From positions 1 through 53,707 of the forward strand of contig NZ_RXOZ01000013.1 in NCBI RefSeq assembly GCF_003991205.1: a DNA stretch of 53,707 bases, in the 5' to 3' direction. Of this stretch, positions 26,040 to 33,406 are shown piece after piece (the first letter of the stretch is position 1; each line of letters begins with the position of its first letter). Below the pieces are notes generated by a model that was given only the letters and a program-made list of their open reading frames with translations, was not told the DNA's origin and did no database searches. Position numbers and translations under genes: made by a program. Source of the stretch: Georgenia sp. SYP-B2076. GTDB taxonomy: Bacteria > Actinomycetota > Actinomycetes > Actinomycetales > Actinomycetaceae.

Positions 26040-26732
26040 TTGACCGACGAGACGCGGGCCACACCGGCCGCGCCTGGCACGGCGCCGTCGCCCACGGTCG
26101 AGGCCGGCCGCCCGCCCCGCGGCGCCGGCTCCGCGGACACCGCCGACGACGCCGAGGGGGTTCTCGCGCACGCCGCCACGGGCGAGGCCGCCGGGGATAC
26201 CGCGCCCGAGGTCACCGGTGCGCCGCCGCGGCGCCCGCGCCGGCTCGTGGTCGCCCTCGTCGTGGTGCTCGTCGCCGCGCTGGCCGGCGGCACCTATCTG
26301 GGCGTGCTGGCCCGTTCCTGGTCCGTGCGCGCCGGCGCCCTCGAGGCCACCGCGACCGACCTGGGGACCCGCCTGGCGCGCGCCGAGGCCGACCTCGACC
26401 AGCGCACCTCCGAGCTGGGCACGGCGACGGCGCAGCTCGACACGGCGCAGGCGCGCATCATCGAGCTGGCGGACGAGAAGGCCCGCACCGGTGACGACCG
26501 GGAGGTCCAGCGCCAGCTCGCCACCTCCCAGGAGCGTGTCTCCGAGGCGGCGGCCTCGGTCGCGTCCTCGCTGCAGAGCTGTGTCGCGGGCCAGGACACG
26601 CTCATCGGGTACCTCCACGAGGCGGACCTGTACGACCCCGCCGAACTCGCCCGCTTCGAGGGGGAGGTGGCCACGCTGTGCGACCAGGCGGCTGCCGCGA
26701 ACGACCGTCTCCAGCGTGAGCTGGACCGGTGA
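26040..26732 (+). CDS. Single-pass membrane protein with coiled coil, function unknown
   Basis: 230 residues in three parts: an Ala/Pro/acidic N-terminal tail (1-66), one membrane helix at 69-91 preceded by RRPRR (positive-inside, tail in the cytoplasm), and an extracytoplasmic coiled coil (about 95-190, with RLARAEADLDQRTSELG and the IIELADEKA heptads), then two Cys residues (SCVAGQ and TLCDQ) that could form a disulfide. The start is TTG at 26040; no in-frame ATG or GTG fits. A 10-codon frame from ATG 26011 ends at the TGA overlapping this TTG. The stop overlaps the protease start (GTGA), so the two proteins probably act together at the membrane surface. Confidence 0.75.
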   Translation: MTDETRATPAAPGTAPSPTVEAGRPPRGAGSADTADDAEGVLAHAATGEAAGDTAPEVTGAPPRRPRRLVVALVVVLVAALAGGTYLGVLARSWSVRAGALEATATDLGTRLARAEADLDQRTSELGTATAQLDTAQARIIELADEKARTGDDREVQRQLATSQERVSEAAASVASSLQSCVAGQDTLIGYLHEADLYDPAELARFEGEVATLCDQAAAANDRLQRELDR

Positions 26733-27466
26733 GGCCCGCGGCGCCCGGCGCGCGCCTCGCGGCCGCCGTCCTCCTGGCGCCGGTCCTCGTGGCGGGCTGC
26801 GGCGTCCTGCCGCCCATGCCCGGACCGACGCCGTCGTCCTGGGTGCCGGCGGTCACCGCGCCCGAGGTGGCCGGCGCGGGTGTGCTCAGCCCGGACGGGG
26901 TCGCCGGGGCCCAGCGCATGGCGGTGCGGGTGCGCAACGTGGGCTGCGGGTCGCTGTCCACCGGCTCCGGCTTCGCGCTGGACGAGCACACGGTGGTCAC
27001 GAACCGGCACGTCGTCGAGGACTCGGCCGAGCTCCAGGTCTCCACCTACGACGGGCAGGACCTCGATGTCGTCTCGGTCAGCCGCGCCGCCGTCGCCGAC
27101 CTCGCCCTGATCCGCACCGCCGAGCCGCTCCCTCAGGTCCCCGGCCTGGCGGGCGTCGACCCGGCGGTCGGCACCGGCCTCGTCGTGGTGGGGTACCCGC
27201 GCGGCGGCGCCCCGACCACCAGCCGCGGCACGGTGCTCGGCACGGCCCCGGACCCGCTGGCCACCGGGATGGACCAGGTGATCGTCTCCGACGCGGTCGT
27301 GGCGGGCGGCAGCTCGGGCAGCGCGGCCCTGGACCCGGATGGCCGGGTGGTCGGGGTCGTCTACGCCGGCGACGACCAGGGGCACAGCCTCCTGGTCCCG
27401 GTGAGCCTCCTCGCCGGCCTGCTCGCCGACGACGCCGCGTTCGCGCCGCTGGAGCCGTGCGGCTGA
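26729..27466 (+). CDS. Lipoprotein trypsin-like serine protease
   Basis: 245-residue secreted protein. A signal peptide ends in the lipobox LVAGCG (Cys24), so the mature form should be a membrane-anchored lipoprotein. The chymotrypsin-fold triad is readable: NRHVV (His94), VADLALI (Asp124), and GGSSGSA (Ser196 in the second Ser). There is no PDZ domain, unlike DegP/HtrA. The GTG at 26729 overlaps the stop of the coiled-coil membrane protein. Cys residues after the lipobox (VGCGS and the C-terminal PCG) may pair. The substrate is unknown. It is convergent with, and 7 nt from, the SseB-like gene, with no terminator between. Confidence 0.85.
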   Translation: MRPAAPGARLAAAVLLAPVLVAGCGVLPPMPGPTPSSWVPAVTAPEVAGAGVLSPDGVAGAQRMAVRVRNVGCGSLSTGSGFALDEHTVVTNRHVVEDSAELQVSTYDGQDLDVVSVSRAAVADLALIRTAEPLPQVPGLAGVDPAVGTGLVVVGYPRGGAPTTSRGTVLGTAPDPLATGMDQVIVSDAVVAGGSSGSAALDPDGRVVGVVYAGDDQGHSLLVPVSLLAGLLADDAAFAPLEPCG

Positions 27467-27473
27467 CCGGCGG

Positions 27474-28364
27474 CTACGGGGCGGCCTCGGCGGCCACCGG
27501 GTAGAGCTCCATGGAGTCCACCCGCTCGCGCACCTCGGTCGCGTCCGCGAGGGCCTGGCCGGCGCGGGCGACCGGCTCCCTGAGCTGCTCGGGCGTCAGG
27601 CCGGCGTGCACCGCGAGGACGATCCGCAGCTCCGCGCGCCCGCCCCGCTCGAGCCGCACGCCGACGAGCTCGGGGATGCCCCGCAGCGCCGCCACCACCA
27701 GCCCGGGCAGCTCCGGGTCCGCCCACGACGGCGTCCAGGGGCGCTGCTGGGCGAGCGCCCACACCGCGGGGCGCGGCACGAGCACCGTGACCTCGCTGCC
27801 CGGGTCGAGGACGAGGAGCGAGTCGGTCTTCCCCACCGCCGACAGCGCCGCGCGGGTGGCCTCCACCGGCACGGGCCGGGCCGTGGCGTCCCAGCGCAGC
27901 AGCGCCTCGATGGAGGAGAAGACGGGCAGCGCCGCGCGGCCGTCGGGGGTGCGGACCGAGACCATGGCGGCGGACGCCATCGCGTCGGCGGCGCGGTCAC
28001 CGGTGCGGAACTTGTCCGAGTCGTGGGTCGCGACCCGGCCCTCGGCGTCGGTGCCCGGGTGCTCGTGGGCGACCACCGGGACCAGGACCCGGCCGGCGCG
28101 CATCGCCTCGACGACGGCGCGGACCCGCTCGCCGTCGTCCGTGCGGGCCAGGGCAGCCGCCATGGACGACTCGATCGTGCCGTCGTCGCCGGCGAACGGG
28201 TTGGACTTCAGCGCCCGCCCCGCCCACGGCTGGCCCGCCGAGTCCGCCGGCAGAGCGGGGCGGCCGCCGGGCTGGACGAGCCCCGGGTTGTGGCCGCGCA
28301 GCACCTGCGCGGCGTCCCCCCGCGGGCCGTGCTCACCCGACGGGGGCTCGTCGCGCCCGCTCAT
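27474..28364 (-). CDS. SseB-family protein
   Basis: 296 residues. The middle resembles the SseB N-terminal domain ([47 protein letters not shown]), a fold common in actinobacterial proteins next to priA. The C-terminal part ([18 protein letters not shown]) matches the SseB C-terminal module. The N-terminal 45 residues are low complexity. No catalytic residues are evident and the role is unknown; secretion-related roles of enterobacterial SseB should not be transferred. The ATG at 28364 overlaps the priA stop (ATGA), so it is the last gene of the histidine operon. Confidence 0.8.
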   Translation of the reverse strand: MSGRDEPPSGEHGPRGDAAQVLRGHNPGLVQPGGRPALPADSAGQPWAGRALKSNPFAGDDGTIESSMAAALARTDDGERVRAVVEAMRAGRVLVPVVAHEHPGTDAEGRVATHDSDKFRTGDRAADAMASAAMVSVRTPDGRAALPVFSSIEALLRWDATARPVPVEATRAALSAVGKTDSLLVLDPGSEVTVLVPRPAVWALAQQRPWTPSWADPELPGLVVAALRGIPELVGVRLERGGRAELRIVLAVHAGLTPEQLREPVARAGQALADATEVRERVDSMELYPVAAEAAP

Positions 28365-29095
28365 GGCCGCCCGGCGACGTCGAGCGCCTCGGTGAGCGTG
28401 AACGCGCCGGCGTACAGGGCCTTGCCGACGATGGCGCCCTCGACGCCGACGTCGGTCAGGGCCCGCAGCGCCTCGATGTCGTGCAGGTTCGCCACCCCGC
28501 CGGAGGCGACGACGGGCGCCTGGGTGCGCGCGCAGACCTCCTGCAGCAGCTCGACGTTCGGCCCGCGCAGCGTGCCGTCCTTGGTGACGTCCGTCAGGAC
28601 GTACCGGGCGCAGCCGTCACCGTCGAGGCGCTCGAGGACCTCCCACAGGTCGCCGCCCTCACGGGTCCAGCCGCGGGCGGCGAGCGTGGTGCCGCGCACG
28701 TCGAGGCCGACGGCGACCTTGTCGCCGTGCTTGGCGATGGCGCGGGCGGTCCACTGCGGATCCTCCAGCGCGGCGGTGCCGAGGTTGACGCGCCGGGCGC
28801 CCGAGCCGAGGGCCCGCTCGAGCGACTCGTCGTCGCGGATGCCGCCGGAGAGCTCGACCTTGACGTCCAGCTCGGCGACGATGCGGGCGAGCAGCTCGTG
28901 GTTGCTGCCGCGCCCGAAGGCGGCGTCGAGGTCGACGAGGTGGATCCACTCGGCGCCCTGGGACGTCCAGGCGCGGGCGGCCTCGGCGGGGTCGCCGTAG
29001 GCGGTCTCCGAGCCGGCCTCGCCCTGGAAGAGGCGCACCGCCTGGCCGTTCACGACGTCGACGGCGGGCAGCAGCTCCAGGCGCGGTGTACTCAT
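28361..29095 (-). CDS. priA: Bifunctional HisA/TrpF isomerase PriA
   Basis: 244-residue (beta/alpha)8 barrel catalysing the ProFAR isomerase step of histidine synthesis and, in actinobacteria, also the phosphoribosylanthranilate isomerase step of tryptophan synthesis. [18 protein letters not shown] with the first catalytic Asp, [22 protein letters not shown] (the PriA-specific Arg/Trp loop) and [11 protein letters not shown] with the second catalytic Asp are present. The bifunctionality is inferred from this loop and from the lineage; a genome search for trpF would test it. It follows hisH by 43 nt. Confidence 0.93.
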   Translation of the reverse strand: MSTPRLELLPAVDVVNGQAVRLFQGEAGSETAYGDPAEAARAWTSQGAEWIHLVDLDAAFGRGSNHELLARIVAELDVKVELSGGIRDDESLERALGSGARRVNLGTAALEDPQWTARAIAKHGDKVAVGLDVRGTTLAARGWTREGGDLWEVLERLDGDGCARYVLTDVTKDGTLRGPNVELLQEVCARTQAPVVASGGVANLHDIEALRALTDVGVEGAIVGKALYAGAFTLTEALDVAGRP

Positions 29096-29138
29096 GTGTG
29101 GTGTCTCTCTCTTCTCGTCAGGGTCGTCCCGGCAGCGG

Positions 29139-29780
29139 TCAGCGCAGGGACGTGACCCAGTTGCGCAGCAGGTGGGCGCCGGCGTCGCCGGACTTCTCGG
29201 GGTGGAACTGGGTCGCGGAGAGCGGGCCGTTCTCGACGGCGGCGACGAACCGGGAGCCGTGCTCCGCCCACGTGACCAGCGGCGGGGCGAGGGCGGTGTC
29301 CTGCTTCAGCGCCGCGGCCGGGTCGGTCTGCACGCCGTAGGAGTGGACGAAGTAGAAGCGCTCGTCCTCGACGCCGTCGAAGAGCACGGTGCCCTCGGGC
29401 GCCTCGACCGGGGACCAGCCCATGTGCGGCACGACGTCCGCCTCGAGCCGGACGACCTCGCCGGGCCACTGGTCCAGGCCCGGGGTGGTCACGCCGTGCT
29501 CCTTCCCGGAGGTGAACATCACCTGCAGGCCGACGCAGATGGCCAGCACGGGCCGACCGCCGGCGAGACGCCGCTCGATCATGCGGTCCCCGCCCACGGA
29601 GCGGAGCTGGTCCATGACGGCCGCGAAGGCGCCGACGCCGGGCACCACCAGGCCGTCGGCCGCGGCCACGGCACCCCGGTCGGCGGTCAGCTCGACGTCG
29701 GCGCCCACGCGCTCGAGCGCGCGGACGGCCGAGCGCACGTTGCCCGACCCGTAGTTCAGGACGACGACGCGCGGGCTCAT
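29139..29780 (-). CDS. hisH: Imidazole glycerol phosphate synthase, glutaminase subunit
   Basis: Class I glutamine amidotransferase feeding ammonia to HisF. The 213 residues contain [15 protein letters not shown], the nucleophile elbow [10 protein letters not shown] (Cys) and the catalytic His/Glu in QFHPEKSG. The ATG at 29780 overlaps the stop of the upstream unknown gene. hisF is not in the window; in related genomes it lies elsewhere or after priA. Confidence 0.97.
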   Translation of the reverse strand: MSPRVVVLNYGSGNVRSAVRALERVGADVELTADRGAVAAADGLVVPGVGAFAAVMDQLRSVGGDRMIERRLAGGRPVLAICVGLQVMFTSGKEHGVTTPGLDQWPGEVVRLEADVVPHMGWSPVEAPEGTVLFDGVEDERFYFVHSYGVQTDPAAALKQDTALAPPLVTWAEHGSRFVAAVENGPLSATQFHPEKSGDAGAHLLRNWVTSLR

Positions 29781-30511
29781 GGCTTTCTCCGCTTGAGCCC
29801 GCGGGTGAACATCCGCGTGGCCTTCCACCGGGGCAGGGTGCCGGAGCGCAGGTGCCCGCGGACGGCGTCGGGGCGGACGCGGCCGAGGATGAGGTCCTCG
29901 ACCACCTGGTCGGCGCCGGCAAGGACGAGGCCGGCGGGCACGTCGTCCCCGGCCTCCCCGCCGGTGTACTGCCGGGCGTGGACCTGGCCGGACAGCCCCG
30001 ACTCGATCCCGACGTCCGTGGCCAGGTCGGCGCTGAGGAGCACGACGCCGGCGCGCGCCAGGCGGGAGAGGGCGAGAGCCAGCTCCTCCGCCTCCGGGGG
30101 CAGGCTCGCCCCGCCGTTCTCGCCGACCAGCTCGGACATGTCCCACTCGTCCGCGGGGGCCTCCTTCGCGGCGAGCTCGAGGACCGCGATGGCGCCGGAC
30201 GGCGAGGGCACGACGTCCACGTCGATCCCGCTCATCGCGCACAGCCCCGCCAGGGCCGGCGCCGAGGCGACCGGCGTCAGCACGAGCGCGATCTTGGCGG
30301 GCGTGCCATGGGCGCGGCCCTGCGCGGGCGCCCCCGCGGGCGCGCCCTCAGGGGCACCCGCGGGGGCGCCCTCGGGGCTGGGCCCCGGCTCGGCCGTCTC
30401 CGCGACGTCGCCCAGTGCCGCGAGCATGTGCTGGATGTCGGCCTCGGTGAGTGGCGCGTCCGCCGGCCGGCCGCCGGCCGCCTCGTCGGGGGTGCCGTCG
30501 GCCGTGCTCAC
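29777..30511 (-). CDS. Unknown protein encoded between hisB and hisH
   Basis: 244 residues; no signal peptide or membrane helix. After an N-terminal acidic part and a [15 protein letters not shown] repeat (about residues 46-66) there is a folded-looking region with [35 protein letters not shown] and a basic end ([18 protein letters not shown]). Genes of unknown function occur at this place in his operons of related actinobacteria, but I cannot name a family. The GTG at 30511 overlaps the hisB stop and the TGA overlaps the hisH start, so it is firmly embedded in the operon. The Gly-Ala-Pro repeat DNA forms a strong hairpin (30326-30371). Confidence 0.7.
   Translation of the reverse strand: MSTADGTPDEAAGGRPADAPLTEADIQHMLAALGDVAETAEPGPSPEGAPAGAPEGAPAGAPAQGRAHGTPAKIALVLTPVASAPALAGLCAMSGIDVDVVPSPSGAIAVLELAAKEAPADEWDMSELVGENGGASLPPEAEELALALSRLARAGVVLLSADLATDVGIESGLSGQVHARQYTGGEAGDDVPAGLVLAGADQVVEDLILGRVRPDAVRGHLRSGTLPRWKATRMFTRGLKRRKP
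30326..30371. repeat. Imperfect inverted repeat inside the hisB-hisH unknown gene
   Basis: GGGCGCCCCCGCGGG at 30326-30340 is repeated in inverse orientation at the end of the element (to 30371), with a near-match inner stem and a 3-nt centre. It is in frame, encodes the Gly-Ala-Pro repeats, and would form a long hairpin in the his mRNA. Confidence 0.7.
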
Positions 30512-31146
30512 AGCGCCCCCTTCGTGGAGGGCACGCCCTCGACGCGCGGGTCGAGCGCGACGGCGGCGCGCAGCGCGCGGGCCAGCGCCTTGAACTGCGC
30601 CTCGACGATGTGGTGCGGGTCGCGTCCGGACAGGACCCGCACGTGCAGGCAGATCCCGGCGTGATAGGCCAGGGCCTCGAAGACGTGGCGGGTCATCGAG
30701 CCCGTGAAGTGTCCGCCGATGAGGTGGTACTCCTGCCCGGCCGGCTCGCCGGTGTGGACGAGGTACGGGCGCCCGGAGATGTCGACGACGGCCTGGGCCA
30801 GCGCCTCGTCCAGCGGCACCAGCGAGTCCCCGAAGCGGGAGATGCCCCGCTTGTCCCCGAGCGCCTGGCGCAGCGCCTCGCCGAGGGAGATCGCGACGTC
30901 CTCGACGGTGTGGTGCACGTCGATCTCGATGTCGCCGGTTGCGCGCACGGTCAGGTCGATCAGGGAGTGCTTCCCGAGCGCCGTGAGCATGTGGTCGTAG
31001 AAGGGCACCGAGGTGGAGATGTCCGTCCTCCCGGTGCCGTCGAGGTCCAGCTCGACGACGACGTCGGACTCCGACGTCTTGCGCTCCACCCGTGCCGTAC
31101 GGCCGGTCGTGCTCTGCTCCATGAGCCTCATGCCCTGCTCCGTCAC
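30508..31146 (-). CDS. hisB: Imidazoleglycerol-phosphate dehydratase
   Basis: Mn-dependent dehydration of imidazoleglycerol phosphate. The two HisB half-repeats are visible: [16 protein letters not shown]-type (here [11 protein letters not shown]) and [16 protein letters not shown] followed by [13 protein letters not shown] take the GTG at 31146 (overlapping the hisC stop, with a perfect AAGGAGG 10 nt upstream inside hisC), giving 212 residues; ATG codons at 31131 and 31122 would give 207 and 204, closer to the family mean. The HisB phosphatase domain of enterobacteria is absent, as expected here. Confidence 0.95.
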   Translation of the reverse strand: MTEQGMRLMEQSTTGRTARVERKTSESDVVVELDLDGTGRTDISTSVPFYDHMLTALGKHSLIDLTVRATGDIEIDVHHTVEDVAISLGEALRQALGDKRGISRFGDSLVPLDEALAQAVVDISGRPYLVHTGEPAGQEYHLIGGHFTGSMTRHVFEALAYHAGICLHVRVLSGRDPHHIVEAQFKALARALRAAVALDPRVEGVPSTKGAL

Positions 31147-32300
31147 CGGCCCAGCACCTCCTTCAGGGCCGCCTTGAAGGCGGCCGTCTCCTGCGGTGTG
31201 CCGACAGACACGCGCAGCCAACCCTGGGGTCCGACCTCGCGGATCAGGACCCCGCGTTCCAGCAGACCATTCCATACCGCGTGACGGTCCTCGAAGAGGC
31301 CGAACAGCACGAAGTTCGCGTCCGAGTCCGCCACCCGGTGGCCGCGCTCGCGCAGCCAGCCGACGAGGGCGTCCCGCTCGGCCCGCAGGGACGCCACCTG
31401 CCCCATCAGCTCGCCGCGGTGGCGGAGCGCCGCGAGCGCGGCGGCCTGCGTGAGCGCGGAGAGGTGGTAGGGCAGCCGGACCACGCGCAGCAGGTCGACG
31501 AGCGCCGGGTCGGCCGCGAGGTAGCCCAGGCGCAACCCGGCCATGCCGAAGGCCTTGGACATGGTGCGCGAGACGGCGAGGTGCGGGTAGCGGCCCAGGA
31601 GCGCGAGCGCGCTCGGCGTGCCCTCCCGGCGGAACTCCCCGTACGCCTCGTCCACCACGACGACACACGCGGTGGCCCCGCCGTCGGGCGCCGTCGGCCC
31701 GGCGGTGGCGGCCGCGTCGCAGATCGCCTCGATGGTGGCCAGGGGCAGCGCGGTCCCCGTGGGGTTGTTGGGGCTGGCCAGGAGGATGACGGCGGGCCGG
31801 TGCTCGGCGAGCTGGGCGCGCACCTGCTCGGGGTCGAGGGTGAAGTCCTCCTCGCGGCTGCCGGCCACCCAGGCGGTGAGGGTGTCGCGCGCGTACTCCG
31901 GGTACATCGAGTACGTCGGCGCGAAGGAGAGCACCGTGCGCCCGGTCCCCCCGAACGCCTGGAGGAGGTGGAGCATGACCTCGTTGGAGCCGTTCGCGGC
32001 CCAGATCTGCTCGGGGGCCAGGGTGACGCCGGACTCCACGCGCAGGTACTCGGCGAGCTCGGCCCGCAGCTCGCCGAAGTCGCGGTCCGGGTAGCGGTTC
32101 AGGCCGTGGGCGGCCTTGCGGACCGCGTCGGCGATGTCCGCGGCGACGGCGTCGGAGGGCGGGTACGGGTTCTCGTTGACGTTGAGCAGGACCGGCACGT
32201 CGAGCTGCGGGGCGCCGTAGGGCGTCAGGCCCTCCAGGCCGGCGCGCAGCGGCAGGCGGACGGCGGCGCCGGTGGCCTCGGTCGCGGGCGTGGTTGTCAC
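31143..32300 (-). CDS. hisC: Histidinol-phosphate aminotransferase
   Basis: PLP aminotransferase (class I/II fold), 385 residues. [11 protein letters not shown], the [16 protein letters not shown] segment, [20 protein letters not shown] and the PLP-lysine motif [15 protein letters not shown] identify HisC. The GTG start at 32300 is the first gene of the present hisC-hisB-x-hisH-priA-sseB-like run. hisD, usually directly upstream, is 6.7 kb away. The 3' end contains the AAGGAGG that serves hisB. Confidence 0.96.
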   Translation of the reverse strand: MTTTPATEATGAAVRLPLRAGLEGLTPYGAPQLDVPVLLNVNENPYPPSDAVAADIADAVRKAAHGLNRYPDRDFGELRAELAEYLRVESGVTLAPEQIWAANGSNEVMLHLLQAFGGTGRTVLSFAPTYSMYPEYARDTLTAWVAGSREEDFTLDPEQVRAQLAEHRPAVILLASPNNPTGTALPLATIEAICDAAATAGPTAPDGGATACVVVVDEAYGEFRREGTPSALALLGRYPHLAVSRTMSKAFGMAGLRLGYLAADPALVDLLRVVRLPYHLSALTQAAALAALRHRGELMGQVASLRAERDALVGWLRERGHRVADSDANFVLFGLFEDRHAVWNGLLERGVLIREVGPQGWLRVSVGTPQETAAFKAALKEVLGR

Positions 32301-32340
32301 GCCGAGAAGTCTAGGCGGCGCGGCGGGCGCCGGCGGAGCC

Positions 32341-32438
32341 GGCCGAGGGACGGACCGGCTCAGGGCCGCCGCGGGCCGAGGGACGGCCCGGCTCAGCGCC
32401 GCGGCGGGCCGAGGGACGGCCCGGCTCAGGGCCGCGGG
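32341..32438. repeat. 33-bp tandem repeat, three copies, at the tam 3' end
   Basis: Units beginning GGCCGAGGGACGG start at 32341, 32374 and 32407, an exact 33-bp (11-codon) period. The last copy includes the stop codon of the methyltransferase gene (32426-32428), and the other copies carry the same CTCAG. It fills most of the 125-nt gap between hisC and the methyltransferase. Confidence 0.88.
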
Positions 32439-33229
32439 CGCCGGTGCCCGACGGCGAAGACCCGCCGGAAGGGCATCGGCACGCCGGCGGGCCCACGCGG
32501 GTAGGCGCGGGCGAGTGCGTCACCGTAACGGCGCAGCAGCTCCGCCTCCCGCTCCGGCCCGAGGCGGCCCAGCACGGGGCGCAGGCCGGTCCCGCGCATC
32601 CACTCGAGCACGGGGCTGGCCTGCGCGCCGGCGGGGTCGAGCAGGTGCAGGTAGGTCGTCTCCCAGGCGTCCACGTCACAGCCGGCGGAGTGGAGCGCCT
32701 CGGCGTACCCGGCGAGGTCGTGGCTGCCGCCCTTGTCGAGGAGGAGCCGGCCCAGCGCCGGCCCCTCGGGGAGGTCGCGGACGAGGTCGCGCAGGAGCGT
32801 GTGGTTCGGGGCGTCGGTGTTCCCCGGCACCTGCATGGCGAACCACCCGCCGGGCGCGAGCGCCGCCACCCAGCCCGCGAGCAGGTCGAGGTGCCCCGGC
32901 ACCCACTGCAGGACGGCGTTGGTGACGATCACGTCGGCCGGGGCGGGGACGGACCACCTGGTGATGTCGGCCTCGACCCACTCGATGCGGCCTTCCGTGT
33001 CGATCGCGCGGGCACGGGCGAGCATCTCGGGCGAGGAGTCGACGCCGATGACGTGGGCCCCGGGCCACCGGGCCAGGAGCGGCCGGGTCGACGCCCCGGC
33101 GCCGCACCCGAGGTCCACGACCAGCCGCGGCGCCGCCGCGCCGACCCGCGCCAGGAGGTCGGCCACGGGGCGCGCCCGCTGCTCGGCGAAGGTGTCGTAG
33201 ACGCCGGCGTCCCAGACCGTGGTGCCCAT
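32426..33229 (-). CDS. tam: SAM-dependent methyltransferase, trans-aconitate 2-methyltransferase-like
   Basis: 267-residue class I methyltransferase. The SAM motif I VVDLGCGAGASTRPLL (about residues 37-52) and acidic motif II VIGVDSSPEML are typical, followed by VIVTNAVLQWVPGH and GGWFAMQVPGN, which match Tam proteins. Tam methylates trans-aconitate, an aconitase inhibitor formed from cis-aconitate; that role is by similarity. It is divergent from the RecQ-like gene and lies in the segment separating hisD from hisC. The C terminus lies in a tandem repeat. Confidence 0.85.
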   Translation of the reverse strand: MGTTVWDAGVYDTFAEQRARPVADLLARVGAAAPRLVVDLGCGAGASTRPLLARWPGAHVIGVDSSPEMLARARAIDTEGRIEWVEADITRWSVPAPADVIVTNAVLQWVPGHLDLLAGWVAALAPGGWFAMQVPGNTDAPNHTLLRDLVRDLPEGPALGRLLLDKGGSHDLAGYAEALHSAGCDVDAWETTYLHLLDPAGAQASPVLEWMRGTGLRPVLGRLGPEREAELLRRYGDALARAYPRGPAGVPMPFRRVFAVGHRRPRP

Positions 33230-33406
33230 GCTCGTGCTCCCTCTCCCGGACGGTCAGGCTCATCCTGGCGCATCGGGGCGGCTGCGGACGGTTCTGGTCC
33301 CCACGGCCCGCGCCGCCGGGCGGCGCGGTACCCCCAGGCCGGCGCCGCCCGTCGAGGCCGTGTGGGCGGACTGTGAGAGCGTGGCACCCGACCGAGAGGA
33401 CCACCG

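Noticed and set aside
28361-32300. Prophage, toxin-antitoxin or defence island signals near the his genes and the RecQ gene
   Set aside because: No integrase, capsid, restriction or toxin-like genes are present. The RecQ-like gene alone is not evidence for a defence system.
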